Assembly: GCA_030141605.1 (NCBI GenBank) | Contig: JAQGDQ010000035.1 | Coordinates: forward strand, 374,001-434,000 | Direction: 5' to 3' | Length of the DNA: 60,000 bases | Source of the DNA: Tubiluchus corallicola | Taxonomy: Eukaryota > Priapulida > Priapulimorpha > Priapulimorphida > Tubiluchidae | Shown: positions 35,170 to 46,282 of the stretch, in pieces | Layout of the letters: the number at the start of each line of letters is the position of its first letter | How positions within the stretch are numbered: the stretch's first letter is position 1 | Notes under the pieces: generated by a model | The model's input: only the letters and a program-made list of their open reading frames with translations | Databases searched by the model: none | Told to the model about the DNA's origin: nothing | Translations under genes and position numbers: made by a program

Positions 35170-35464
35170 AACGTTTACACTAGACTGAAAATATTCTATC
35201 CGTAGCGTACTTTTTAGATCCGGATCAAACGTAAACAGTCACACAGCAAGACAGATCACTCCTGGATTTTCTGTGACTATCTCCTTTATGTGATCACAGA
35301 AAATCTACACATTCGGGGTCAGCATTAATTTTGTAAATAAGTACATGTCTTGATCCTTTCGCTACGCTCTGCATACGCAGAACAGCCCTAAACAAGCACT
35401 TTTATTGCCGGGACTAAGAGGTCTATGACGTGTCACGTATTTTCTACGTAGTGTAAATAGGAGT
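35170..35464 (-). mobile_element. MITE family A, copy 3 (inverted)
   Basis: Read on the minus strand it matches 12768-13144: AAAAGTGCTTG, AGGGCTG, GCAGAGCGTAGCGAAAGGAT, AGGAGATAGTCAC, GATCCGGAT and AGTACGCTACGG. Its ends are imperfect inverted repeats, GTTTACACTAGACTGAAAAT on the left and ATTTACACTACGTAGAAAAT on the minus-strand right. This is the copy with the clearest termini. It has no ORF. Confidence 0.65.
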
Positions 35465-36114
35465 AAAGATCGGTTGGAACTTGAACTAGGAGCACTTTTG
35501 CTTTGCCTTTTGGCTCTATTCCAGGGAATCTTTATCCTAGTACGGAATGTGCCAAATACAGCATATAGCACTACAGCTTTTTTCCTCGAAGGTACTCTGT
35601 GGAATCGCTCTCCATCATCACGTTTCACTCCTGATTTATAATCTAATTTTAAAACATCGGGTGCTCATGGTGTAAACTTACAATAGCTAAATCAATCAAG
35701 TGCCGAAATAGAGGATAAAAACTTGGTCAGGAAGAGCAAACCAGTAGTATTGTATTTTTTACTTCAACGAAAATAAATACTTGATAGAAAATAATGATCA
35801 TATAAGATAAAGCTGGAGCTTTTACGTATATTGAAGTGTGTTAGTTGTCGCAGTGACAAAAGTCATTGAAATGTAGCAAGCTCAACAAAGCCAATTTATG
35901 CACGGTTTGGAGCCATTTTACCGAACAGCATCCTCTGATCTTAGACGACGACGAGTCTACAGACCCAGATTGAGTGGTTTTTTGCTTAAAAGAAAGGACA
36001 AGATACTTAAATTATTGGAATTATTTTACTGTTATCACTTAAACTTAGAACAATATAACACAGACGTTTATAATACACAAAAATACTGTTATAATCCTTT
36101 AAATTAATTTATAT
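35465..36114. other. Non-coding stretch
   Basis: No gene is recognised. A short plus-strand frame near 35890-35970 has a vague resemblance to a zinc-finger linker (CTVWSHFTEQHP) but is too short to assign. Confidence 0.3.
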
Positions 36115-36480
36115 TACCGCTATATAAAAGTTTTCAAGCGCGAGAGTAGCCGCCATTCACTCGAAAATTATGACGTAACTGATGGACTTCGTTACTTTTC
36201 TCAAGCGCATCGTGGGTTTCCGTAGCTTAAAGTAATTCAAAAATCTTCAGCTTACCTAATGTTTATGCAAAAACATTACAAAATTAGCTATCTAAAGCTT
36301 TCTAAATACTTATTATACTATTGGCCGAAATTTACAGCGTGTTATTTTCTTCCGTCGAGGAATGACGTCATTGGCGGAGGAATGGGCATTCAAAATAGCA
36401 GCGCCCAAGCGTAAAGTGATTGAGTCTTCAAAGTGATTAAATACACGAGACGCTAATCGCACTTCTAACATTTTCGCGAA
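36115..36480. promoter_or_regulatory. Possible regulatory region with TATA-like and CRE sites
   Basis: A CTATATAAAAG word lies near 36120. AATGACGTCATTGG, a full palindromic CRE followed by an inverted CCAAT-like ATTGG, lies at about 36361-36374. The region is less A+T-rich than its surroundings. No coding exon follows on either strand, so promoter function is only suggested. Confidence 0.25.
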
Positions 36481-39400
36481 CACTGAAATAAGCCTGATTT
36501 TCCAGAATGCTTGGGTTTTGCTTTAGCATTTACCTGCGACTATTATTAACAATTCGTTAAATGGAATTGTGAAGGGGGAATATCTCTGTGCGGGACCTAG
36601 TCAAGCGCAAATGATCAGCAAGCTTATCTATTAAGCTACAACGAGATGACCAAATGAGAATCTCTTGTTCAAACAAAAAGTATACATCTATTCGCATCGC
36701 CAGCATATTATTACGTATAAATTTGCCAATTCTAGATTGACAGTATCTCTTTCCTTCTCCGTAATATTGTTAAAAGTATCCTAACACGGTACAACGCAAG
36801 GATTGTTTAGTTAATTTCGTGGGACATGTTATGGAAATTAATTTTCGTAATTGCTGTCACTATGGATTATAAGAGAACGGATACATTTATCGCGGGATCT
36901 CTAAACCATGGTGTATACTGTTACTTATTACATTGCTTACCCTGGATGTAATCCCTGCCACGTATTGTGTAAGTTCATACAAGTTAATACTGATAAGAGC
37001 ATGAACTCGCTCAATTTTATTTGCGCAAAAAAACTAATCTGTTGCTTCTATACACACATATATACTAATAATTGTATTTCGCAGATTAGCGAGACATTTT
37101 TACATGTTACAACGATTATTAAACGATAAAGTCAAATTCAGGTTCCAGAAGATCATTAAAGTCAACTAGTGAGATTATACTAAATTTACTACATTTGATG
37201 ATTTTGCAACAAATACACATAGGGCAGGATTTACCTATTTGCATAGTAGACATTGGTTTAGGGTTGAATATGATTATACTCAAAATCATAAAGGACGTTC
37301 TGCAGAATACGTGTAAGGCACATGTGATCTTCCTTGCAAAAACATTACAGTAATATGCATTGTACATATATTATATATGTGTATGTACATATATACATAT
37401 TATACGTTGGATACTAAAACATGCCAACATTTCTAAAAATTCGAGGACCCACTAATGAACTTTGTCTAGGGCCCATTCGTAGGTAAATCCGTTTCTGAAT
37501 ACAGATATTTGGAGAGCAACCCGCCTTGTCTATTTTTCCATTATTATCAAACGAAAGTGAAAATGCCATAACACACCTTTGCATTTACCAAGCCGACACG
37601 CAGCATTGACAAAGTAAGGCTTTAAATACAGATTTTATGAAGCTGTACAACAATAAAGCCCGACGATGAACCTTCTTTATACGTTACAAGCAAATTCCCA
37701 AGTGTCCTTTTAGCTGTACGTGTAGGATTACTCAGGTACAGCTACGAAAACCGAAAGAGCAGCATTAAACAAAATAAAAGACAAAATCCTCATATCCTCG
37801 TTTCCCTGTTTAAGTTTGCAATATATATATATATAACGAGTATAAAAATATTCTGTGATAAAACTTTAAATAAACCAGGGTGTTTATTTAATTCTATATT
37901 ATTATATTAATATTAATCCTGTATACGCACTCATAATTAAGTGGCGCACACAGTTATTTTAGTACACACTCACTATGGTTTTTAATCTTTGTGATCAGAA
38001 AGAGTCAAAGTGTATAAATTTCAAAAGCGAAACAGTCTCATGCTGTTTAATTTCGCAAAAAGATATATGTGAGTTTGTTTATGGAATCACCATTACATAT
38101 ATTACATTAAAAACAAACAAACAAACAAGACTGACTTAATCATCTGTGTAAGAAGCGTTTACCAGAGACAAAATCCCTTTACAAAGCGTACAGAACAAAT
38201 AACAATTAATTCACAAGTATTAAAAATAGCTATCACAACAATGTTACAAAAAGTTGTATTAATAACTTTTTACACAATAGTATCTAGTATCTAGATTTTA
38301 TTTAGACAATTTAGAATGATTCCTACCCTGATATGTTGATTCCAGAAAAGCTGCTATATGCAGCACGGTCTACATGAGAACGGGGCACACTACAATGATT
38401 CTGAATCACTGAGAATGTGAGAAAAAATAAAATTCCCAACTAACTTCAATTCACGTGTGAATAGCAATAGATGCAATAAACGCATGAGCTCCTCGTACTG
38501 TATTGATTTCTGTACGTACTTTTTGTTCTCTACGAATGATTTAAATTGCAATTCTGTAAACACTAAAATACTAGTGTCGATACTGGATCTCATGAAAACA
38601 TATCAGACGAGACTATCTTATAACCGTACAGTGTGCGTCAGTGTGTGTGTATAACCACATTAACAACTGACTTGGTTTAAACAAACCAAAGCAACGGCAG
38701 TACTATTAATGATAGATAGGTCGAAATTGTATAAGCTTTGTGTAAAAAGTGTAAAAAGTCCAGCTCTGGTGAGCACAAATCATTGGCCGACTCCACTACC
38801 TGTTCTACTACTCAACGCAACTCTATGCATTAGCACGTTCAATTTATATTGTGTTAATAAGTACTTACTCTTGCTGTTAATTCACGACTTTTCGATTTGT
38901 TAATGTTGCAGCCTTACTGAACTTAATTTACAGCCATAAAAATTTAACGATTAAAGTGTTCATCTATATAGCACGGCCTTTTCATTTTTTTACTGTTAGG
39001 TAGTTTTAATTGTATTAATTATAGTTTAGCTATTTTGATGTATAATTTTATGTTGCAGAAACTTTTAAACTGCCAGGAAAAAGATTTCTCGTGTTTATTA
39101 AATATGTATATGTGATTGTAACTAATAAGCTATATCTACTGCAGATCAGAAGGTCGTGTACATGCCCAGTAAAGGACCAGTTTCAATCGTAGTTTAGTAA
39201 AGGCCCCATTAGCTTTCCGCCAACTACTCACTTCCATTGGATACACCCCACCCTCTTAATGAAAAGTAAAGCTACAACTAAGCACTGTACACTTCAACTG
39301 AATTAAACATTAACATTGTTCCAACAGCCATCGATTATCGTAAACGTCTAAGTACATTCGATATGTACAGTACTATAGCAGTCAAAAATCAGAGAAGATA

Positions 39401-39540
39401 ATTATGTAGATATGTAAACATTAGTTAAAATATTTATATTTAATTTACCCTTATTCTATGGATACAATAATGCTCGGCATAACGAAATATTTACTAATAG
39501 ATGAAAATTTTTCTCAGTTAAAAGATAGCTTTTTATAAGA
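36481..39540. other. Non-coding stretch
   Basis: No gene is recognised. It contains a hAT-like MITE remnant (37436-37500), an (AT)n run at 37820-37836 and an AAAC run near 38110. Short frames on both strands near 37120-37370 and 38390-38650 overlap and look random. Confidence 0.35.
37436..37500 (-). mobile_element. hAT-like MITE, remnant copy 3
   Basis: GAGGACCCACTAATGAACTT and TGTCTAGGGCCCATTCG match AGGCCCCACTAATTTCATTA and GTCTAGAGGCC at about 21350-21372 in the same orientation. They are followed by a TAAATCCG-CTG end. Only about 65 bp are recognisable; the rest has been lost or was never there. Confidence 0.4.
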
Positions 39541-39980
39541 AACTTAATTAACGACCCCAAATGTAGCTGCGGTGAGTTTATAGAAGGTTTTTACCATTAC
39601 TTTTTCGAATGCCTTAAATACGATAGAGCTAGAACGGCATTATTAAACGATCTACCTGACCACCAGATTGTAGCGCGTGAACTCTTACAAAATTATGATC
39701 TGTAGTGCTTTATTATCCATAGTTTATTCCAACATTTTATTAAATCAACCTTCCGCTTTACAATACAATAAATTTACTGTTAGACGAGTAACCAGCCAAC
39801 TCACTTTGCAAATGTATTTTTATCATTACTGTTGTTATTAAAATGTTGTGTTTATACTGGTCATATGTGTAAGTTTAATCACAATCTGCTGATGGTAATT
39901 GAGTCAACTGTTTTATAAATGAAATGTGATATAAGTTGTGATGCCCATTATTCTTTTATTAGCACTTTATGTACAATAAA
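39541..39980 (+). mobile_element. 3' end of a non-LTR retrotransposon
   Basis: A frame from about 39545 reads INDPKCSCGEFIEGFYHYFF, then ECLKYDRARTALLNDLPDHQ, and stops. CxC, then HYFFEC, then KYDRAR is the typical C-terminal zinc-knuckle-like segment of LINE RT proteins. The following ~260 bp look like a 3' UTR ending near AATAAAACG at about 39976. The 5' part is missing (truncated insertion). Confidence 0.6.
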
Positions 39981-41399
39981 ACGAACTTTTTTATGTCGTA
40001 GGTCCATCTCTTGGAGCCAACTTTGAAATATGTCTTGCATCAGCAGGTTGAAGGTCACATGACCCGAGGTACCTGACTTACCTAGCTTCACAGGTAGAAC
40101 TCGCTGGTTAAAAACTGCTCTAGAATCTTGATCTGGTTTAAATTTTGAGGCTCACACTGTGAAAATGTAAATTGTAAGTCTATAATGGTCTAAGCCAGAC
40201 AAGGAAGCAAAGATCTATGTAATTACTATCTTATTTCTGTCATTTTCTTATTTTTTACAAAGTTAAAGTTAGGTAATTTTCATGTGAACCTGTTGAATTA
40301 AAATTTCCGTTTGCTTGTTTAACAGATAAAACGTGATGGTCACACTTTTGGTTATGGATTAGATGATTTCATAAATAAACTGGTCAGACTACAAAGCAAC
40401 TTTCCAATGGCTTAATATATTTGGAACAAATAGCCAAAAGTAAAACAAGGAAAACCAAACACTTTGCACTTAGCATTAGCATCGTAGCGATTCCTGTATC
40501 AGACATAGTCTCTTTCGTAAATCCACTCTATATAAATAAAGTTTAAAATAAACAAATTTACCTTCACATTTTCATTTAACATAACAAAGACATCGCTACG
40601 CACACCAAGCAGGTATATATATTTATATACCTAAATGCACATTTATAGACTTACAGACATTCACAGATCTAAATTTGCAGACACTATATACATTATGTAA
40701 TCAATTACTGCAAAGAGCACAAAATTGTAATAAAGTTGCCAGTCAGTTTATTTCAGTAAAGAGCTGGCTTTTCTCCTGAAATGCCATTCATAAACGAAGT
40801 AATGTCTGTTGCATAATGTACTGACCGACCAGGTCTATATAACCAGCAGCTGCTTGCTCAGCCTCGCTCAATCTAATTCCCAAAGATCTATAGTAAAGCA
40901 AAGATCAAGGATCTTACATGATTATTTGGCTTCTCTAATTGATCTCTCTTTAGTGAACACTCAGCGGATGGAGACGGTAAAAGTCATGCAGGTACAAAAC
41001 ACCTGCGCTAATTAGTGGACATTACAGACCTAAGACAGGTTAGGACTGAATTCTGCACCCTTTTAAGAAAGCCAGTGGATATAAATTGTAAAAAATGATG
41101 TCAGTAATAATGAAGCAGTCTGAAAAGGCGTTAACTTTTAATTTCTGTAAAATTAAATTAAATTAAGAAATGAAAGGGTTCTGAATTCCACAAAACAGTG
41201 ATATTTTACTAAAACCAAGTATTAATAGATCCTTTCCACGTATATACTACGCTATAACATCTTGTCCTGTGCAGTTTTCGACCTTAATGTTTACATAATA
41301 ACTCGCTGACAATATGACCGTGCTGGCGTGCTCTCTTGAGACTTTACTGTGTGGAGGTGAATGCTGACTTCTTAGTCTCAAAACAATTTTTTGTTGATA
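39981..41399. other. Non-coding stretch
   Basis: No gene is recognised. A 22-bp perfect palindrome, AGGTATATAT-ATTTATATACCT by eye, sits at about 40611-40632. Otherwise nothing nameable is present. Confidence 0.3.
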
Positions 41400-41492
41400 C
41401 AGAAGCTTTCGCCCTGACGGGTCTCATCATTTGCAGTACAAGTTTTACAGCAGTCATTTCAGCCGATGGAGCTTATTAGGGCGAAAGCTGCT
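41400..41492. repeat. Hairpin with hammerhead-core-like arms
   Basis: AGCTTTCGCCCT near 41404 is the exact reverse complement of AGGGCGAAAGCT near 41477, and the match continues weakly inward. The minus-strand arm reads TGATGAGACCCGTCAGGGCG then AAAGC. The plus-strand arm reads CCGATGGAGCTTATTAGGGC then GAAAGC. Both resemble the CUGAUGA-stem II-GAAA core of hammerhead ribozymes with changed bases. Confidence 0.4.
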
Positions 41493-41554
41493 GAAATAAA
41501 TGGATAAAAAAATCTGTGTTTTAAGACTAAGAAAAGAAGATTCATATTTTTCTT

Positions 41555-41830
41555 ATGCAGCAAAATTGTTGACACAAATTCCTTATGGACAAAATTAGTG
41601 TTAAGCAGCTAAATAATTTGTGCTGTGCAGCACTATATCACTGGAATTCAATTAAAGGTATTTTCCCAGATTCTAATGTATTATTTCTGAATTCATAACA
41701 ACATATTAATTCTTATTATAAGGTTTTGTACGTGACTTATAGTTGTAATAAATACTCTGCAAAGGTTTTGTTATTAAAGTGAAACTGCAATATGACCGCC
41801 GTTACCTTGATTAAAGTTGTAGCAAAATTT
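41555..41830 (+). repeat. Dispersed repeat R4, copy 1
   Basis: About 275 bp matching 43545-43812 in the same orientation. Shared words are GCAGCTAAATAATTTG/GTAGCAAAATAATTTG, CACT, TTGGAATTCAATT-like, TTTTCCCA, TTTCTG, TGTAATAAAT, CTTTGCAAAG-like and GTTTTTGTTATT. It has no shared ORF. Class unknown. Confidence 0.6.
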
Positions 41831-42413
41831 TATCTGGCAGCTCTTATTTTTGCCTGGTTAAAATGACGTTTTCAGGCTTCACGTTTTGTACTTGTGTGTG
41901 TAATTGTAACGCGCAACAGTGTCATTTTACTTCATGTGTGCGTGCGTGTTTTAATTTCAGCAAAAGAAAAATTGAGTAATGAGTATGATTCTACACATGT
42001 GCAAGTTTAGTATGTTACTTTGTGCGAGAGCTTTTAGCGGTCCTTGTAATAACTTTGTGTTATTGGTGTTTAAAAGATTTGAACTTGATTAAGTCTTGCA
42101 TTAAAAATACAATAACAATTGAAATGTGTATAACACGTGTAAGACAGATAGTGTCTAAGTGCGCTTATAATGTCACCAATGAGCAGAGTTATCATATATT
42201 ATTTGTAAAAAATATTATAAATGCAGTCGAGCGTAAGCAGCTTAAATTTTTGAATAGAAAAGAACTTAACCTAACACTAGATTGGATGTTTTATTATACT
42301 CCCCTTGACTTCTACTATATTGTTTATTTTCCCTTTTTGTGCAAATTATTATAATGTGTAAATGTTCTTACTTTTCTATGCTACTAGCAAATTGAAAACT
42401 GTACTACAATTTG
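41831..42413 (+). other. Stretch with one 110-codon plus-strand frame
   Basis: A frame at 42022-42354 stays open for 110 codons, but its first codon is TTG or another non-ATG start and the first true ATG comes later. The protein (containing MCITRVRQIVSKCAYNV) resembles nothing I know. It ends about 60 bp before a GAT/AAT tail of the sort that follows the LINE at 29844-30500, so it may be a retroelement remnant. Confidence 0.2.
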
Positions 42414-42434
42414 ATAATGATAATGATGATGATG

Positions 42435-42481
<47 letters not shown>

Positions 42482-42482
42482 T
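42414..42482. repeat. (GAT)n(AAT)n compound microsatellite
   Basis: GATAAT units, then GAT, then about ten AAT, then GATAAT. The GAT-then-AAT order equals the minus-strand order of the LINE tail at 29946-29844, so it may mark another retrotransposon 3' end. Confidence 0.9.
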
Positions 42483-43544
42483 GAAATGAATTGAAAACCG
42501 AAGGAATACAACATGTAATTTAGCTACTCACAAGTAAGAAAGAGGTCAAATGCCGGCGCAACAGACTGGTGGGAGATAGCATATTTGTATGCGACTGCTT
42601 AAGTCGTACGCTCATAATGCTTTATACTTTAAAATCGCAAAAAGTTCACTAAGTAACGTTCACACTTATACGGTTTACTACACTAACAAAGACATTCAAT
42701 TAAAATGCATATGTTAACCACCAAGTAGTCAAACTACATGTTTTACAGCAGAAACTTTTATTAATGTGTCACAGTCTAAGTGTAGGATACAATGAATGTG
42801 CAGCTATATGCTAATCATAACGTCTCAACACAACAACATGAAGTGTAAACAAGAAAAGAAAAAGGCAAGAAATATAATTTGCTATTTTGGCTTTAATAGA
42901 AAGATATGCCTAAACGAAAGTCAAAAATTGGCTGTTAGCTATCACTTACCCAGTAATAAAAACTTTTCTTTTACTTCTAATGCAACTTTCGTTTTCTATT
43001 TAATCTAAATTGACATGGCGGTTCGACAGTAAAGATTCTCGAACCTGTTAATCTTCTTTGAAAAGTTTATCAGTATCAACAGGCGCACACCTCATAACAA
43101 CTTGTCTCTTGCACATTGTCAATCGGTTTGCTTTTCTTGTACGTAGAGTTTTCATCTGAAGCCACGCTCACTGACGTCACCGTGTTGCCCAGGCAACCAA
43201 GGACGGGGTCGTAAAATTACGAAAATGTCTCTGCGATAACGCTGAATTTAATTAACGCTAGTAGACGGTGCAGTGACGGACATCACCCGTTAAGCGCGGT
43301 GAAGCGTTGGACAAATTACTCGAACACAAAAACAAAACGCTTGTAAAAAGGTTAGCATTCTTAAAAAGGCGCAGTAAACAAAAAATTCTATCAAGTTGTT
43401 TATAAACACAAAGGCAATAGTTCAATACCTTATCTGGGCCCATTCCTGTCAGTATAGATGTAGACCCAATTATGCTTATTTTGTTTAATTCTCATTTAAC
43501 GAAAACTCGCGCCAAATACCAACCGCATAAAGTGCTGTTTTACA
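42483..43544. other. Non-coding stretch with an RFX/CRE site
   Basis: No coding exon is recognised. The region 43120-43260 is richer in G+C than its flanks and carries the RFX/CRE pair listed separately, so it is the best promoter candidate outside the three genes. Confidence 0.35.
43172..43197. promoter_or_regulatory. CRE (TGACGTCA) next to an RFX X-box (GTTGCCCAGGCAAC)
   Basis: A full palindromic CRE at 43172-43179 is followed after four bases by GTTGCCCAGGCAAC at 43184-43197, a fully symmetrical RFX-type X-box with two 6-bp half-sites. RFX sites of this quality typically lie close to the start of ciliary genes in animals; X-box and CRE side by side also occur in MHC class II promoters. 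The motifs are seen directly; the regulated gene is not identified. Confidence 0.6.
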
Positions 43545-43812
43545 GCTATATTAAAAAACTGTTGAAAATATCCTTTTGAAAAAATTCGTATTAGTGTAGC
43601 AAAATAATTTGCACTATGCGTTAAATCATTGGAATTCAATTTTAAAGCTTTTTCCCATATTTTAGTGTGATATTTCTGCGTAGATCCACGACACATTACA
43701 TTCGCAATATAAAGTCTTATATGTAACTCATACATGTAATAAATGCTTTGCAAAGTTTTTGTTATTTATACTGAAAACTGCAGTATTGCCGCAGTATTTT
43801 TCAAAAAGTTGA
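43545..43812 (+). repeat. Dispersed repeat R4, copy 2
   Basis: Second copy of 41555-41830, same orientation, about 2 kb away, with more substitutions than the R1 pair. The open minus-strand frame here is incidental. Confidence 0.6.
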
Positions 43813-46083
43813 AATGTCTGTACGTTTTTTTCTGTTAGTTTGATACAGCAAACGCAGTGGCATGTTTACGATTTCAGTTCACAAAAAGGACTTTATGTCG
43901 CATCGGAACTAAATGTTTTTTTTACGAAATCAAACCATATGTGCTGATTTCATTTAAAGTAAAGCATGCTGAAAATAGTCAGGCATTGAGAGCCGAAAAA
44001 CCAACTTGTTACCCAAGCATTTGCATCATTCTTCATTTGATTACGTTGCGGTTGTGATGGTGCAAAACTTACGCATTCTCACTTTGGTTGTGTGTAAGAC
44101 ACCATTTACATTATGCAGCAATCAGGTACCTTATACACACCTTATACCTTATACACCACGATGGTTTGCGAGAAATTTACGGTTTATGCAGTAGTGCACG
44201 TGGCTTTATTTTTATTGACTTTCGTTTTTTATTGACGTTTGCTTATCAACGAACTGCAGCAGGTTTGCACATTTCGTATCATTCACATGTACCGTTACAC
44301 GTTCCGGATGTACACGACAGTAGCAGCAGCGTAACCACTTTAGTGATGAATGTATGTGAGGTTAACTAATATTATTTAAAAGGAACAGGCTACAGGTTAT
44401 GTTATGATTCGGTATTTTGCTAGAAAAAATATTTCTTCAGCTCTGATGAGACTAGCAAGGATTCATCCCGCTAACATTCAAGTGCCTTCTCTCGGAACGT
44501 GTGTTTGTCAAACATTAATAAGATTAAATCTAAGTAAGGGTATCAAAAGGAAATTCTATTTCAAATTCGTGTCAAAGTAATACATAATAACACTAGCCGC
44601 TTTTTAGTTGATCTTTCACGCTGGTCAGAAATGGTAAAACCTTGACATGACTTTATTAAATGGGAATCGATGTCTAATAATAAGAAATTATAACACCAAT
44701 GATGCAATAAACATAGTTATGAAATTTATTTCGGACGTTTTCGGTTGTCCTAGCAGCCATCCTCAATAAGTTAAAAGCTACAAAGAAAACGGAATGGAAA
44801 AACAAACTTCTGTTTGGAAATAAGTACTGTATGCTTAACATGTTTTCATTGATGGTTTAACAAATATTTTTAAATTCTTTTTAATTCTTTAAGTCATCAA
44901 TAGCGAAATATATATATATATGAGGCGTACTAAGAAAGTATTTTGCTAAAAATTACCTCAGGTAACATGGTTTAGGTGCACACTACAGTAAGTTCAGCTT
45001 TTGCTGCACTTCACGATAAAATCTCCAAACTAAAAGAGAATAATCGGAGACGTTGATGCATCCTCTACGTGTCGATTCCCTAATTAAATGCTGATCAAAC
45101 AGTTTGTTGTAAAATATAGTTACTCAACTACGTGCATTAGCACGCATCCGCCGCTGTCAATTACTCTAATAAAATGATTAGTCAGTCAACGATCATTAAC
45201 AGCCATGATTGGCAAAGCCTAGCAGTAGATAAACAAGTTAATGCCAGAAAAGCTCAGGTGCATAATTAACGGGAAACGTCCAGCAGGTGTAATAAGGCAG
45301 CGTCTTAACAGCAGGATGGCTTCTGCGTCAAGATGCTGATTGGGGTCGCGATTCTCAGCATGATTAGCCACAAGTTTTCTGTACAAGAGTAGCAGCATCG
45401 GTTAGGTATTTTAGCGTTTTCTACAATAGTTATTATAATGAAAGGAGTGGAAATTTCACGCAGGCGAGAAAACTAAAGCGGCGTTTACGCCATGCGTTAT
45501 GCGTTATTGCGTAGGCGTTACAATATAGGATTTAGCCCATACTCAGGCTTAATGGTTCTCCTCTTAAATATTGTAATTTTTGTGATTATTTAGGTTATGT
45601 ATTCGCTCCTGACTCACAACGTGATGTTGAGGCTATGCAAGCACAGTTAAAAGGTCTTTGTAAAGAATAATGCACAGGTGTTTTGCCTGTACATTATTTT
45701 AGTGTTTACTCTGTTTACCTTGATTTTATGTTTACTTTGTATTTAACTGTTTTCCTAACCCTAAATCTACCTGTGTGATTACAGGAATTTATACCTGCGC
45801 ATTATTTTTGAGTTATAATTTTTTGCATTGTTAGGCCTAAGATGTGTGTTAAGTGAATTACAACTTGTTAATTCTGACTTATTCAACTCGATAAAACCTG
45901 CATTAGAAACAAGCAAGCCTACCGGCCCTCAAAAAGAACCGCGCGTCCGAGTCTTACCTGTAACTGCTTATTCATTCAGGTTTATTATAATTTTGCGTGT
46001 TACAGTCATCGTGATCCGTTAAAGCTAGCACTGCCCAGCGTCTCTTAACCTAAAACAAACTTTTTGATCAAATTCAAGTAGCG
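43813..46083. other. Non-coding stretch
   Basis: No gene is recognised. On the minus strand near 44775-44725 GAGGATGGCTGCTAGGACAA precedes CCGAAAACGTCCGAAATAAA, a phrase resembling the end of the hairpin at 41400-41492. An (AT)n run lies at 44907-44921. GCGTTATGCGTTATTGCG repeats at about 45500-45520. A short frame after an acceptor-like TTATTTAG at about 45592 (YVFAPDSQRDVEAMQAQLKG) may be reverse-transcriptase debris. Confidence 0.3.
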
Positions 46084-46282
46084 GACTTAAGTGACCCTGA
46101 AGACAGTTTTATGAATTCCAACTAACAACGAAGTTATGACAACCAGCGAGATAGACTTAGGTGCACCCAAAGACGGCTATACGAATAAGGTTTGTCGATA
46201 CTGTCTTTAGAAGTGTCGTAACTCGTAAGACAATGCACTTGGGTACATAAATTTACGACACGTGCATGAATCTGGGCCCTGA
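46084..46282. repeat. Short tandem and inverted repeats ending in a transposon-like terminus
   Basis: GACTTAAGTGACCCTGAAGA at 46084 recurs as GACTTAGGTGCACCCAAAGA about 70 bp later. An inverted relative, ACAATGCACTTGGGTAC, follows at about 46231. The segment ends with GTGCATGAATCTGGGCCC, a form often seen at DNA-transposon ends. No matching far end was found, so this is probably one end of a MITE. Confidence 0.35.

Noticed and set aside
42022-42354. 110-codon frame as a host protein gene
   Set aside because: No ATG at the start, no domain recognised, A+T-driven composition, and it precedes a tail-like microsatellite.
43258-43443. Possible tiny coding exon (MGPDK before a GT) near the X-box
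   Set aside because: Five codons with a weak acceptor and no continuation; not enough to call.
45594-45670. Short frame after an acceptor-like site (YVFAPDSQRDVEAMQAQLKG)
   Set aside because: Faintly like the region after YADD in some reverse transcriptases, but too short and without neighbouring motifs.
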